Shown here: positions 21,804-33,200 of the stretch, piece after piece
How positions within the stretch are numbered: position 1 is the stretch's first letter
How the letters are laid out: every line of letters starts with the position of its first letter
DNA from: Mixophyes australis
Taxonomy: Eukaryota; Chordata; Amphibia; Anura; Limnodynastidae
Direction: 5' to 3'
NCBI GenBank assembly: GCA_036250195.1
Contig: JAVHZZ010000007.1
Span: 159,168,399 to 159,232,398 of the forward strand
DNA: 64,000 bases
Translations under genes and position numbers: made by a program
Notes under the pieces: generated by a model
Seen by the model: the letters and a program-made list of their open reading frames with translations, nothing else
The model's database searches: none
Told to the model about the DNA's origin: nothing

Positions 21804-23001
21804 AAGTGCTTCCAGTCACTAGATCTATATCACTATAAGAGGGTGATAAGCACCAGTTCCCAACTCTCCCTCCTATCCCCGTTCCTGGATCTTGAAGCCT
21901 AATTAAAGAGTATTTGTACCAAGGCATCTCCTATGCTAATAGTACCTAATAATGCATCTTCTCTGGAGGCCACTTACACAGCACAAAATCATCCAATGCG
22001 AAGGACAAAAGCAACGTTATACCCCACCCTGCTCCCCCATGTGAACAAGTGTGTTTAGATTTCCTTTTAACGTTTAAAATTATTGTAATGAGATGAAGGG
22101 GCGGAGCGACCACATTTATGGGGGTGATCTTTGCCGTACTGAGGGGTACATAGGACAAAAGAGAAAGAACATAAGAGGCACTCCAGTTCCCCCAAGAATT
22201 ATAGTTGATAAAGCTATAACAATATCAAATCAGATATAAAACCTAAATTTTATTATTTTCTAATAAAAAGCGGCGAAATATATAAAAAAAGTGAAAAGTG
22301 TATGTGTTGTGTATTAAAACAACAGTACCCGAAGAGATGACAGGAGCAGTATCATATAATAGTGATACATACACAACAGAGAGAAATAGTTATTAAATCT
22401 CTGTATTAGGTCTTGGTCTGTCATAAAAATGTTATCTCAATTGGAATAGAGGGAAACAATTCCTGCGTCCATACATGAACCTACATAAGGATTTTAGCCA
22501 AGGAAATAGCTATTCCCAAGGTAAGGAATTAATTAGAGGGCTCCATACATATTTTGTTTTGTCCCCAACACGTGAAATAGCACTCATATATAGAGATGTA
22601 CTTGTTTATATTTCACCTATGGGAAGACAGATATATAGGCTTCCACAGTGTTAATAATTTAGTATACTGTCACTGTTGGAAGTCCATAATACTAGTATTG
22701 ATATTTTTCTATATTCATACCAAATAGCACACATCTTCCTTTCTTGTAAGGTCCATAATGCTGGTATTGATATTTTTCCACATACATACTAAATAACAAA
22801 CATCATCCTTTCTTGTAATATATATATAGAGACATATATCATATACCCTTGTATTTTACGCATTGTGACCACTAATTAGTATTATGCAGAAGATGTTGGA
22901 AGATAGGTCAGAAAAATAATAATAGACATCCCCCTATTGATAAGATTGTGCATGTATCGGCCCCGTACTGAGGGGTGCATGGCTATTACTGCTCCTCAGG
23001 A
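21804..23001. other. intergenic DNA with a short direct duplication
   Basis: No gene is supported. Two imperfect 69-bp copies sit head to tail at 22682-22750 and 22751-22818, both starting GTCCATAAT and ending near TTCCTTTCTTGTAA or TCCTTTCTTGTAA. The surrounding AT-rich sequence may be part of an unidentified transposon, but I cannot define its ends. Confidence 0.55.
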
Positions 23002-23009
23002 CATTCAAC

Positions 23010-23167
23010 TAGTGGCGGAACTACCATTGGTGCAACCGTTCCGGTGCACCGGGGCCCCCATGGTGATAATGGGGCCCTCTGCATGGGGAACTAATGAACT
23101 GCTGGCCCCGGTTCCCTCCTCCCCACTTCCCTGCACCGGGGCCCACAGCTTGCTAGTTCCGCCTCTG
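23010..23167. mobile_element. 158-bp hAT-type MITE with 8-bp target-site duplication
   Basis: The terminal repeats are TAGTGGCGGAACTA at the left and the reverse complement of CAGAGGCGGAACTA at the right. Flanks carry an exact duplication CATTCAAC at 23002-23009 and 23168-23175. GGTGCACCGGGGCCCCCATG and TGCACCGGGGCCCACAG make most of the interior symmetric. The 8-bp duplication and CAG-type ends (the left C mutated to T) place it in the hAT superfamily; it has no coding capacity. Confidence 0.85.
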
Positions 23168-23175
23168 CATTCAAC

Positions 23176-24080
23176 GGAGTCACGATGAGTCGATGACAAT
23201 ACAGAAACAAGCGCTCATACAATTCCTTTATGTTCTGGTCTGTGCTGGGAGAATGTGGAATAGAAGTCACAGATATGTAGCTATGAGAATTCTGTGGTCA
23301 CTTTATAGATTAGAAATAGCTGAATTCACCGCTAAACAAACTGTGGTTTTCATGTTAAAATTTTTACAAGTTCCCAGTAGTTTAATGAGTTTTAAACATT
23401 AACAAAATTCAGACAGCTTTCTGTGCGGAGAGGTTACAGTAGTTACATGTAACTAAATATGCAGCTCTGGAAGGCACAAGACCATTGGTCGGGTCAGGTA
23501 GATGAGAGACAACGTATAAGAGGTATATTTCTACAGAAGAAAGACGAATGTACAGGAACAGGAGGCTCATAATTAGTTAAACAATGTATACACAACTACA
23601 CTTTATGCAGATATCCTATCAGACAACATATAGTAAACTATACATTATATTTTCTGTGTCTCTGTCTAAATTCAGCATGACGTTATATCTGGGCAGCTAT
23701 CAATATTAATAAATATTAATGAGAGATTGACCAGCCCATGTACTGGTAGGAGCATGCTCAGTGTGCTCCTGAGACACTTTCTGTGACATCACCAAACTGC
23801 AGGACGTCTGCCAGCTGCCAGCTCATTGGCTCTGAATGATCACATGACCTCAGTGTCATTGGAAATTCTGCAAACACCAACAACTGATGTAAACAATGGT
23901 TACTGTATTTATGAAGCATATTTTTACTTCTGATTTATCACAAGATTTCTGTATGTGTTCTTGGTTAAACATTGCAATTAGACTGTTAGGCTGCGCGATT
24001 AATGTTACATTAACCCTTTAAATGTAAAAACTTCAGGTATTTCATGCAGTTTATTATTACACAGCTTTTCTATCTATCTA
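23176..24080. other. intergenic DNA
   Basis: Nothing recognisable. There are AT-rich stretches and a moderately GC-rich segment at 23,740-23,880 (GAGCATGCTCAGTGTGCTCC and similar words) that may be a dispersed repeat, but no boundaries can be drawn. Confidence 0.55.
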
Positions 24081-24325
24081 TATTTGTGGAGTTTGCATGT
24101 TCTCCCCGTGTTTTTGTGGGTTTCCTCCCACACTACAAAAACATACTGGTAGGTGAATTGGCTGCTATCAAATTTGACCCTAGTCTGTCTGTGTGTGTGT
24201 GTGTGTGTGTGTGTTAGGGGATTTAGACTGTAAGCCCCAATGGGGCAGGAACTGATGTGAGTGAGTTCTCTGTACAGCGCTGCGGAATTAGTAGCGCTAT
24301 ATAAATAGCTGCTGCTGATGATAAT
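24081..24325 (+). mobile_element. V-SINE-type retroposon, 3' part, plus strand
   Basis: The segment starts in the conserved V-SINE core (GTGGAGTTTGCATGTTCTCC, then CCGTG and GTGGGTTTCCTCCCACA). It passes a (GT)n tract (24190-24215) and ends in the tail words GACTGTAAGCCCCAATGGGG, TCTCTGTACAGCGCTGCGG and GCGCTATATAAATAGC followed by a short (CTG/ATG)n tail. The tRNA-like head is absent, as is common for 5'-truncated copies. Core and tail agree with an established vertebrate retroposon type; from memory, this tail version is abundant in frogs. Confidence 0.75.
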
Positions 24326-24987
24326 ATAAAATAATTGCTTGACATGCTCTTTAAAGAACCACTAAACTTTACATTTAATTATAATTTACATGCCATTCAG
24401 AAGGGCGTAGTAAATTGCAACCGATATGCTGCAAGGTGCAATATCTGTCTAAGGCAGAACGCACGGTCACTATACAGCGGCATTATGGGGATTATAGAAG
24501 TTCTCTGTGCATAATACAACAATGTGCTACAGAAGCAGAAGTTGTATTTGTGGAATGATGGCAGATTCAGGAAGAGAATGTGGAGAAGTGACACCGTCAG
24601 ATGATTGGGAATAGGATTATGTGGGATTGTATAAGGTTTAAAACAGTAATCCCACATAGAAGAGTTTTCCTTTAGTTAAGTACCGTTAGCTACCCTCCTA
24701 CAAATCATTATCTCTTTTTCAGAAGCTCTGGGATTGCTAAATAAAAACGGCTGCAGACACAGTCAGTTAATTACACAGACACAAGCTCACAGCTCTCAGC
24801 ATGTCATGTGATGACAGAAGAGACAGAGGATGCCACAGTGCAAACAGAGCTCATAGGGAGTTCCAAAGCCTCTCTGCTCACTGCATCATGTGACACTTGA
24901 CTGTGAAAGGAAAAAAAAAAAGGGTAAATGGTAAATTCAAACATTTTTCTTTTAGCTTGTCACCGTGACTGATGTAAAAACACACCT
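24326..24987. other. intergenic DNA
   Basis: No gene or clear repeat end. The region 24,760-24,900 contains ACAGACACAAGCTCACAGCT- and CATGTCATGTGATGACA-type words and may be an unassigned dispersed repeat. An A-rich run lies at about 24,910-24,922. Confidence 0.55.
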
Positions 24988-25165
24988 GGGCGTAAATGCA
25001 TCAAGCTGAGAGTTTTCCGGCGGGTTTGAAAAGTGGAGATGTTGCCTATAGCAACCAATCAGATTCTAGCTATCATTTTGTAGAATGTACTAAATAAACG
25101 ATAGCTAGAATATGATTGGTTTTTCAAACCCGCCGGAAAACTCTCAGCTTAATACATTTACCCCC
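24988..25165. mobile_element. near-perfect palindromic MITE, ~178 bp
   Basis: Left arm 24988-25032 and right arm 25121-25165 are inverted repeats; the 27 bp at 25006-25032 and 25121-25147 are exactly complementary (CTGAGAGTTTTCCGGC, then GGGTTTGAAAA). The inner arms ACCAATCAGATTCTAGCTATC and GATAGCTAGAATATGATTGG also pair with one mismatch, so almost the entire element folds back. Ends read GGGCGTAAATG and, reversed, GGGGGTAAATG. A 3-bp CTG on both sides is a possible target-site duplication but too short to be sure. A half copy is at 4766-4877. Confidence 0.8.
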
Positions 25166-25400
25166 TGATTTTTTTAATGGGATCGCTGCTTTAAGGTATG
25201 TGGAGAAATCTGTTGCTGTGAACACAGACAGAGGTACGTCGGGTGGGATGAGACATATTTTATAGATACAATATATTAGATAATGACAGTTAATGCACCA
25301 TAAGTAAATATATAGACTCTTGTCTTTCAGCCCTAGATCCCGCTGTCTCTTCAATCTGGTTGTACAGATATTTCTCTGAGGTCCCTAGGGATGGCTATGA

Positions 25401-25438
<38 letters not shown>

Positions 25439-26719
25439 GATTAGCAGACAGAGAGCTGCTGCAGATACAGCGGAGGACATAGACGCAGACAGATGCCTAT
25501 AGAGATATTTAGTAGGTGAGGTCAGACAGTGATGAAATTTGATCTTTAATATAAAGTTGAAAGCTCTGTTTTATCCACTTAAGTTTAGATAAATTATTTT
25601 AAATTTCTCTACTGTAAACTAAACTGGCCGTCCTCAGTGACAGGATGAGAGATGTCTTCATTAAGAGGTGAACCTTCTCATACCTGTCATCTGATACAGA
25701 TACATTCCTTTAACCAAAGCAAAAGGAATTTTAATCAAGACAATGCCGGATAATGACTGGGAGCAGCGGGGAGCAGCGAGGTCTTTCTTCCAGAGCTGGA
25801 TGTTGGGCATATGGCGTCTGCCACAATGAGCTCTTCTTCATATCAATTTATGAAGATACACAGTAGTAGATACCGAGACTTTGCTTTGATGCGGAATCAG
25901 ATGTGAGGACGTTTATCACATGTTTTGCTGAATCTTCTGTTACAGATCAGGTCTGTTTCTCTGCCTTCAGGATTATCCCACAAAGCTCTCGGAGGCGCTG
26001 TCTCTGAGGGAATGGCGGGACTATATAGAACAGCTGGGATTGGCCAGATCTCTCGGGTATAGGGGGCAGAATAAACTCATTAGATGACTTTCTAAAGGTT
26101 TTACTATTAAATAAGGTGAATGTCTCCAAATCAGATCCATACATATCTACCAATATCCCAGGGAGGTCACTTCAGACAAGGTAACAAGATACAGACCAGG
26201 TCATCGTGATCGATCACAAAATATTTCTAAAAGAAGAACCACTTTTCTGCCCAAACTGGACACTGGCCCTAGGACACGTAACCAGAAGACCCACCCCACC
26301 CCCCCCCCCCCGCACACCCACAATGTCTTTCTGGAGATGGCTCATTCTACTGAGTAACATCAGTGGTTGGTTCTGCAGAAAGCATCCACCCCTCACTGTC
26401 CACCCCTCAATGTCCACTGCCACCGGCCACTGGGAAGAATTCAGATCTTCCCAGCTAGGAGGACTCGACACAATAAAAGTAGCATAGGGGGGGTCCAGAA
26501 AATGTCCTACCACCTCTTGTCTCTCCTCCACACCTGCAGAAGAATAATATCTATAGGGTGGGTGGGCTACATAGACAATGGGTGGGCTGCATAGACAATA
26601 ACTGCAGAGGTTTCACACGTGTTCTCCATGTACAGAATACACTTGGTCTGCATTGGAAACCAATTCCTTTCATATCACTTTCATATTCCTGGCTCAGAGT
26701 GTATCCAGCCGTGATATTG
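25166..26719. other. intergenic DNA with one (TA)n tract
   Basis: No gene is supported. A (TA)n tract occupies 25403-25437 and a C-run lies at about 26,297-26,310. Other sequence has only short stop-bounded frames. Confidence 0.6.
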
Positions 26720-27300
26720 GTGAGTGAAGGCTGAGTACAAGGAGGTAAGTGTTGAATTAGTGTGGTCTGAGTACAGTGAGTGAAGTGTGATTTGAATGTA
26801 GGCTGAATACAGAGAGGGTAGTGTGGAGTGAGTATAGGCCAAGTGGAGGGAGGGAAGTGTGGAGTGAGTGTAGGCTGAGTACAGTGAGTGAAGTGTGGAG
26901 TGAGTGAGGGCTGAGTACAGTGAGTGAAGTGTAGAGTGAGTGAGGGCTGAGTACAGTGAGGGAAGTGTGGGGCGAGTGAGGGCTGAGTACAGTGAGGGAA
27001 GTGTGGTGTGAGTGAGGGCTGAGTACAGTGAGGGAAGGGTGAAGCAAGTGAGGGCTGAGTACAGTGTGGGAAGTGTGGAGCAAGTGAGGGCTGAGTACAG
27101 TGAGGGAAGTGTGGAGCAAGTGAGGGCTGAGTACAATGAGGGAAGGGTGGAGCAAGTGAGGGCTGAGTACAGTGAGGGAAGTGTGGAGTGAGTGTAGGCC
27201 GAGTGGAGGAAGGGAAGTGTGAAGTGAGTGAGGGCTGAGTACAGTGAGGGAAGTGTGGAGTGAGTGTAGGCAGAGTACAGTGAGGGCATGTTTATGTAAG
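26720..27300. repeat. 36-bp minisatellite, about 16 units
   Basis: Thirty-six-bp units built on GAGTACAGTGAGGGAAGTGT and GGAGTGAGTGAGGGCT repeat in register (for example starts at 26881 and 26917). Main variants are GAGGGAAG/GAGTGAAG, GGAGTGAG/GGAGCAAG and GAGGGCTG/TGTAGGCTG/TGTAGGCCG; the left edge (26,720-26,830) is degenerate. Three related units contain GTAGGCC.AGTGGAGG and recur apart, pointing to block duplications. The period is a multiple of three, which opens spurious frames of about 200 codons on the minus strand (Leu-His-Ser-rich, 12-residue periodicity). I see no basis for a protein. Confidence 0.92.
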
Positions 27301-27366
27301 TGTGAGTGAGGTAGACCTGGACGCAGAGACACCTGTCAGGAGATGATCTATTGCGGTGCTAGAGGG

Positions 27367-27530
27367 CAGGGCCGCCTTCAAAAATCATGGGGCCCCCGGG
27401 ACCCCCCATGAGCGCCCCCCCCCCCCCCCCCCCCCCCTAGGATCCTGGAGGTTTGCCTACTCTTCCGGAAGGACTCCCCGAAATTCGGGAGCCTCCCAGA
27501 AATTCCGGGAGAGTAGGCAATTATGGTATT
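27367..27530. mobile_element. composite of hAT-type fragments around a 23-C tract
   Basis: CAGGGCCGCC at 27367-27376 equals the terminal repeat of the hAT element at 19192-21100 and is followed by its GGGGCCCCCGGGACC-type subterminal words. A run of 23 C (27415-27437) follows. Then GCCTACTCTTCCGGAAGG...CCGGGAGAGTAGGC (about 27,454-27,518) resembles the ends of the CATACTTGCC family near 15.7 kb and forms its own palindrome. No 8-bp duplication pairs up, so this is probably one element truncated by or nested with another. Confidence 0.55.
27415..27437. repeat. poly-C tract, 23 C
   Basis: Twenty-three consecutive cytosines, immediately after GAGCG. Long pure C/G homopolymers are rare and prone to sequencing error, so the exact length is uncertain. 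Confidence 0.85.
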
Positions 27531-28799
27531 ATAGTGTGTACAAATAGAGTGATGTAACTTTACCACTAACATTGTCATATTTCTGCGCTGTTCCTACGTT
27601 TCCTCTACGCTATCTTGTTACTCGTGCCGTAAACCTGCTGCATATGCTAGTGATGTACAGCTGGATGTATCACGAGATGCGTCCGACTAAACATAAGCGC
27701 GCAAATTCCCTTTTCCATGCGTGTGACTCTTCCTGTTTACATGTGGGGCCAAATCTACGTGATCCCCTCTGGGTTTAAATGTTCATTATAATACATAGCA
27801 CACCCCTCCCCCCAAGTGTTCTGTGTATGAGCCTCAACCTACTATACAGCAGTATTATCTTCCCAAGTTGAATGGGAATAGACTGCGCCCCTAGACGCCA
27901 TCAAAACCTCTATTCTAATTTGTTTTATAACTCAACCCTGAAATCTCCGCATATAGTGGTGAGAATGGATTCTGGAACACAGAGAGAAATGTAACCATTG
28001 AACATGTTACATGGAACAGTCTGTGGAATCGTGTCTTTGTCTTGGAATAAAAGGATCACGGAATGGGCGGATATCGCATGCAAACGGTGAATCTGACACA
28101 GCATGATGGTCGGGTGCAGAGAATCTCTGGGAGAGGCTTCTATCCACATGAAACAGTATATTGTGTTTTACAGAGTGTGTACAATATAAAGCAGAGTCCT
28201 CAGGAGGAGGTAGAAGGGCTTCTCTGTGGTAACTCTGAACTCTGGCTGAACCACTCCGCTTGGCAAGCTGCAGGCCAGTCTCCATTTGATGGAGCATTAA
28301 GGTCTGAATCTGAGAAGCTGACATGTAGCAGACAGCAAGACATGATATCTTATTTTTCTGAGCCTTCCTGACACAAATTGAGCTGCACTTATTTTGCCTA
28401 TGCTGTAAAGTTGCTTTTGGAATAATCCGTTCAGCCTGCAGATGTTCCAGCTCCCATTAACCCTGTCCTCCCCGTGCTCTACACGTTGTCTCTATATCAG
28501 CAGCGTTTAATTAGGGTCTTGAAGGCACAGATTGCTGGATGACACCTGGCACCGGCGCTGGGCGGGTGAGAGCTGTGTTGGCCGATGAACTGCCCTTGTC
28601 TGGCCTTTATTAAACTTATTTCTTCTCTGTGGAATCTTGTTATAAGTCTGGTAAACATCTGGCAGAGCGGACACTCTCTGCTCATCCAGGAGGGTTAATA
28701 CGAGGAAGGATTTCATATTCTATATTACTCTTATTTATTAAATGCTGTATAGGAGAAAGCAGAAGGAAGAACTAGCACCACCAAAATATTTGCCTAAAT
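27531..28799. other. intergenic DNA
   Basis: No coding region, RNA gene or transposon terminus is visible. Open frames on both strands are short and unremarkable. Confidence 0.6.
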
Positions 28800-28863
28800 T
28801 GAGTTTGACCTCACGACCTCCAGATAAGAGTCTCACACAAGAACTGCTGAGCTGCCTCTAGCA
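28800..28863 (-). pseudogene. tRNA-Lys-like relic (tRNA-derived SINE head or tRNA pseudogene)
   Basis: On the minus strand the sequence reads CAGCTCAGCAGTTCTTGTG, then GAGACTCTTATCTGGAGG, then TCGTGAGGTCAAACTC. This parallels the D arm (AGCTCAGTCGGTAGAG), anticodon loop (GACTCTTAATC, CTT anticodon) and T arm (GGTCGTGGGTTCGAGCC) of vertebrate tRNA-Lys. The B box (GAGGTCAAACTC) is decayed, one A of the anticodon loop is lost, and the acceptor stem does not pair convincingly. It is therefore not a functional tRNA. A tRNA-Lys-derived SINE head is the likeliest explanation. Confidence 0.5.
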
Positions 28864-29437
28864 CTTTTCTGGCTTCAATAAGTAAGATGTGTTTGTAGTG
28901 GCTGCGTACACAGGATTTGGCGACGTCTGGTACTTTGTTACAGGCTCCTGTCTCCTTATTTAGGGATAATTCTTCTTTCACTAATGAATAGACGTATAGA
29001 ATTGGGGCTCTGCGTGATTTCTGACATTCAGATCATCTGCGCTAAGAAAACCTCGTTATAAGTTCTATTGGAGATAACATTGGTCAATTTTCCATCTTTA
29101 TTATTTCCTGGTTTATTTAGGTTTTGATTGTGAAGTTCATGTCACATGTGGATGTCACTTAAGAATCCCACCATCCGTCAGATCTCAGAGAGGGCTATGA
29201 CCTGGGGACAGGCCTGTATCTGGCAGACAGGAGGAATGATAATGAGAGTGTATCTGGATTAACCGTTTGCTTGATGCCACTTTGACCTTACATACAAATA
29301 CTAGGTCAAATATTACAGTAACATCTATCAAATGCAATACACAGATTACACCTACAAACACTCCTGTTTTTTTCCTAAACAGTCCAGATTTCTGGCTTTT
29401 TAAAGGTTATATGACATAGTCATGTCAGTATTAAGGG
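28864..29437. other. unique-looking flank of the giant 27-bp array
   Basis: The last non-array sequence in the window. No gene or repeat end is seen. The boundary is gradual: the first array-like bases appear at about 29,438 within GGAATGGATAATACAAGCG. Confidence 0.6.
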
Positions 29438-29720
29438 AATGGATAATACAAGCGTGCACATATGGATAGTTAAAAGAAGAGTGCACAGGTGGATGGATAA
29501 CACAAGCGTGCAGAGGTGGATGGATAACACAAGCGTGCAGAGGTGGATGGATAACACAAGCGTGCAGAGGTGAATGGATAACACAAGCATGCAGAGGTGG
29601 ATGGATAACACAAGCACGCACATATGGACAGGTAGTACAAACATACACAGGTGGATGGATAACACAAGTGTGCAGAGGTGGATGGATAATACGAGCGTAC
29701 ACAGGTGGATGGATAACACA
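29438..29720 (+). repeat. degenerate left edge of the 27-bp array
   Basis: The first ten or so units carry private variants not seen, or rarely seen, inside: GTGCAGAGGTGG, AACACAAGCGTGC, CACATATGGACAGG, GGTAGTACAAACATACAC and CACATATGGATAGTTAAAAG. Several contain CpG, whereas interior units are essentially CpG-free. Diverged edges next to a homogenised core are expected when unequal exchange renews the interior. Confidence 0.85.
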
Positions 29721-30260
29721 AGAGTGCACAGCTGGATGGATAATACAAGAGTGCACAGGTGGATGGATAATACAAGAGTGCACAGGTGGATGGATAATAC
29801 AATAGTGCACAGGTGGATGGATAATATAAGAGTGCACAGGTGGAGGGATAATACAAGAGTGCACAGCTGGATGGATAATACAAGAGTGCACAGGTGGATG
29901 GATAATACAATAGTGCACAGGTGGATGGATAATATAAGAGTGCACAGGTGGGTGGATAATACCAGCGTGCACAGGTGAATGGATAATACAGGAGTGCACA
30001 GCTGGAGGGATAATACAAGAGTGCACAGGTGGATGGATAATACAAGAGTGCACAGGTGGATGGATAATACAATAGTGCACAGGTGGATGGATAATATAAG
30101 AGTGCACAGGTGGAGGGATAATACAAGAGTGCACAGCTGGATGGATAATACAAGAGTGCACAGGTGGATGGATAATACAATAGTGCACAGGTGGATGGAT
30201 AATATAAGAGTGCACAGGTGGGTGGATAATACCAGCGTGCACAGGTGAATGGATAATACA
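29706..30260 (+). repeat. 270-bp (10-unit) tandem duplication inside the array
   Basis: The rare motif ACCAGCGTGCACAGGTGAAT, followed by GGATAATACA.GAGTGCACAGC, appears at about 29,960 and again 270 bp later at about 30,230. Equivalent upstream units, including CAATAGTGC and AATATAAGAG variants in the same order, also repeat at that spacing. 270 is exactly ten units. Confidence 0.8.
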
Positions 30261-33200
30261 AGAGTGCACAGCTGGAGGGATAATACAAGAGTGCACATGT
30301 GGATGGATAACACAAGCGTGCACAGCTGGATGGATAATACAAGAGTGCACAGGTGGAGGGATAATACAAGAGTGCACAGGTGGATGGATAATATAAGAGT
30401 GCACAGGTGGATGGATAATACAATAGTGCACAGGTGGATGGATAATATAAGAGTGCACAGGTGGATGGATAATACGAGCGTACACAGGTGGATGGATAAC
30501 ACAAGAGTGCACAGGTGGATGGATAATACAAGAGTGCACAGGTGGATGGATAATACAATAGTGCACAGGTGGATGGATAATATAAGAGTGCACAGGTGGA
30601 TGGATAATACAAGAGTGCACAGCTGGATGGATAATACAAGAGTGCACAGGTGGATGGATAATACAATAGTGCACAGGTGGATGGATAATATAAGAGTGCA
30701 CAGGTGGATGGATAATACGAGCGTACACAGGTGGATGGATAACACAAGAGTGCACAGGTGGATGGATAATACAAGAGTGCACAGGTGGATGGATAATACA
30801 AGAGTGCACAGGTGGATGGATAATACAAGAGTGCACAGGTGGATGGATAATACAAGAGTACACAGGTGGAGGGATAATACAAGAGTGCACAGGTGGATGG
30901 ATAATACAAGAGTGCACAGGTGGAGGGATAATAAAAGAGTACACAGGTGGAGGGATAATGCAAGAATGCACAGGTGGATGGATAATACAAGAGTGCACAG
31001 GTGGAGGGATAATACAAGAGTGCACAGGTGGAGGGATAATACAAGAGTGCACAGGTGGATGGATAATACAAGAGTGCACAGGTGGAGGGATAATACAAGC
31101 ATGCACAGTTGGAGGGATAACACAAGAGTGCACAGGTGGGTGGATAATACAAGAGTGCACAGGTGGGTGGATAATACAAGCATGCACAGGTGGATGGATA
31201 ATACAAGAGTGCACATAATACAAGAATGCACAGGTGGAGGGATAATATAAGAGTGCACAGGTGGAGGGATAATACAAGAGTGCACAGGTGGATGGATAAT
31301 ACAAGAGTGCACAGGTGGATGGATAATACAAGAGTGCACAGGTGGATAGATAATACAAGAGTGCACAGGTGGATGGATAATACAAGAGTGCACAGGTGGA
31401 TAGATAATACAAGCATGCACAGGTGGATGGATAATACAAGAGTGCACAGGTGGATGGATAATACAAGAGTGCACAGGTGGATGGATAATACAAGAGTGCA
31501 CAGGTGGAGGGATAATACAAGAGTGCACAGGTGGAGGGATAATACAAGAGTGCACAGGTGGAGGGATAATACAAGAGTGCACAGGTGGAGGGATAATACA
31601 AGAGTGCACAGGTGGAGGGATAATACAACAGTGCACAGGTGGAGGGATAATACAAGAGTGCACAGCTGGATGGATAATACAAGAGTGCACAGGTGGATGG
31701 ATAATACAAGAGTGCACAGGTGGATAGATAATACAAGCATGCACAGGTGGATGGATAATACAAGAGTGCACAGGTGGAGGGATAATACAAGAGTGCACAG
31801 GTGGAGGGATAATACAAGAGTGCACAGGTGGATGGATAATACAAGAGTGCACAGGTGGAGGGATAATACAAGCATGCACAGGTGGAGGGATAACACAAGA
31901 GTGCACAGGTGGGTGGATAATACAAGAGTGCACAGGTGGGTGGATAATACAAGCATGCACAGGTGGATGGATAATACAAGAGTGCACATAATACAAGAAT
32001 GCACAGGTGGAGGGATAATACAAGAGTGCACAGGTGGAGGGATAATACATGAGTGCACAGGTGGATGGATAATACAAGAGTGCACAGGTGGATGGATAAT
32101 ACAAGAGTGCACAGGTGGATAGATAATACAAGCATGCACAGGTGGATGGATAATACAAGAGTGCACAGGTGGATGGATAATACAAGAGTGCACAGGTGGA
32201 TGGATAATACAAGAGTGCACAGGTGGAGGGATAATACAAGAGTGCACAGGTGGAGGGATAATACAAGAGTGCACAGGTGGAGGGATAATACAAGAGTGCA
32301 CAGGTGGAGGGATAATACAAGAGTGCACAGGTGGAGGGATAATACAAGAGTGCACAGGTGGAGGGATAATACAAGAGTGCACAGGTGGAGGGATAATACA
32401 AGAGTGCACTGGTGGAGGGATAATACAAGAGTGCACAGGTGGGTGGATAATACAAGAGTGCACAGGTGGAGGGATAATACAAGAGTGCACAGGTGGAGGG
32501 ATAATAGAAGAGTGCACAGGTGGAGGGATAATACAAGAGTGCACTGGTGGAGGGATAATACAAGCGGGCACAGGTGGATGGATAATATGAGCATGCACAG
32601 GTAGATGGATAATACAAGAGTGCACAGGTGGATGGATAATACAAGAGTGCACAGGTGGGTGGATAATACAAGAGTGCACATGTGGATGAATAATACAAGA
32701 GTGCACAGGTAGATGGATAATACAAGAGTGCACAGGTGGATGGATAATACAAGAGTGCACATGTGGATGGATAATACAAGAGTGCACAGGTGGGTGGATA
32801 ATATAAGAGTGCACAGGTGGGTGGATAATATAAAAGTGCACATGTGGATGGATAATACAAGAGTGCACAGGTGGATGGATAATACAAGAGTGCACAGGTG
32901 GGTGGATAATATAAAAGTGCACATGTGGATGGATAATACAAGAGTGCACAGGTGGGTGGATAATATAAAAGTGCACATGTGGATGGATAATACAAGAGTG
33001 CACAGGTGGATGGATAATACAAGAGTGCACAGGTGGAGGGATAATACAAGCATGCACAGGTGGATGGATAATATAAGAGTGCACATGTGGATGGATAATA
33101 CAAGAGTGCACATGTGGATGGATAATACAAGAGTGCACAGGTGGAGGGATAATACAAGCATGCACAGGTGGATGGATAATACAAGAGTGCACAGGTGGGT

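Noticed and set aside
26681..27332. Minus-strand frames of ~190-200 codons rich in Leu, His and Ser in the 36-bp array
   Set aside because: Two different frames overlap across the same array with equal quality, a sign of repeat composition and not of selection for one protein.
28800..28863. Functional tRNA-Lys gene
   Set aside because: The B box and anticodon loop are decayed and the acceptor stem does not pair, so I list it only as a relic.
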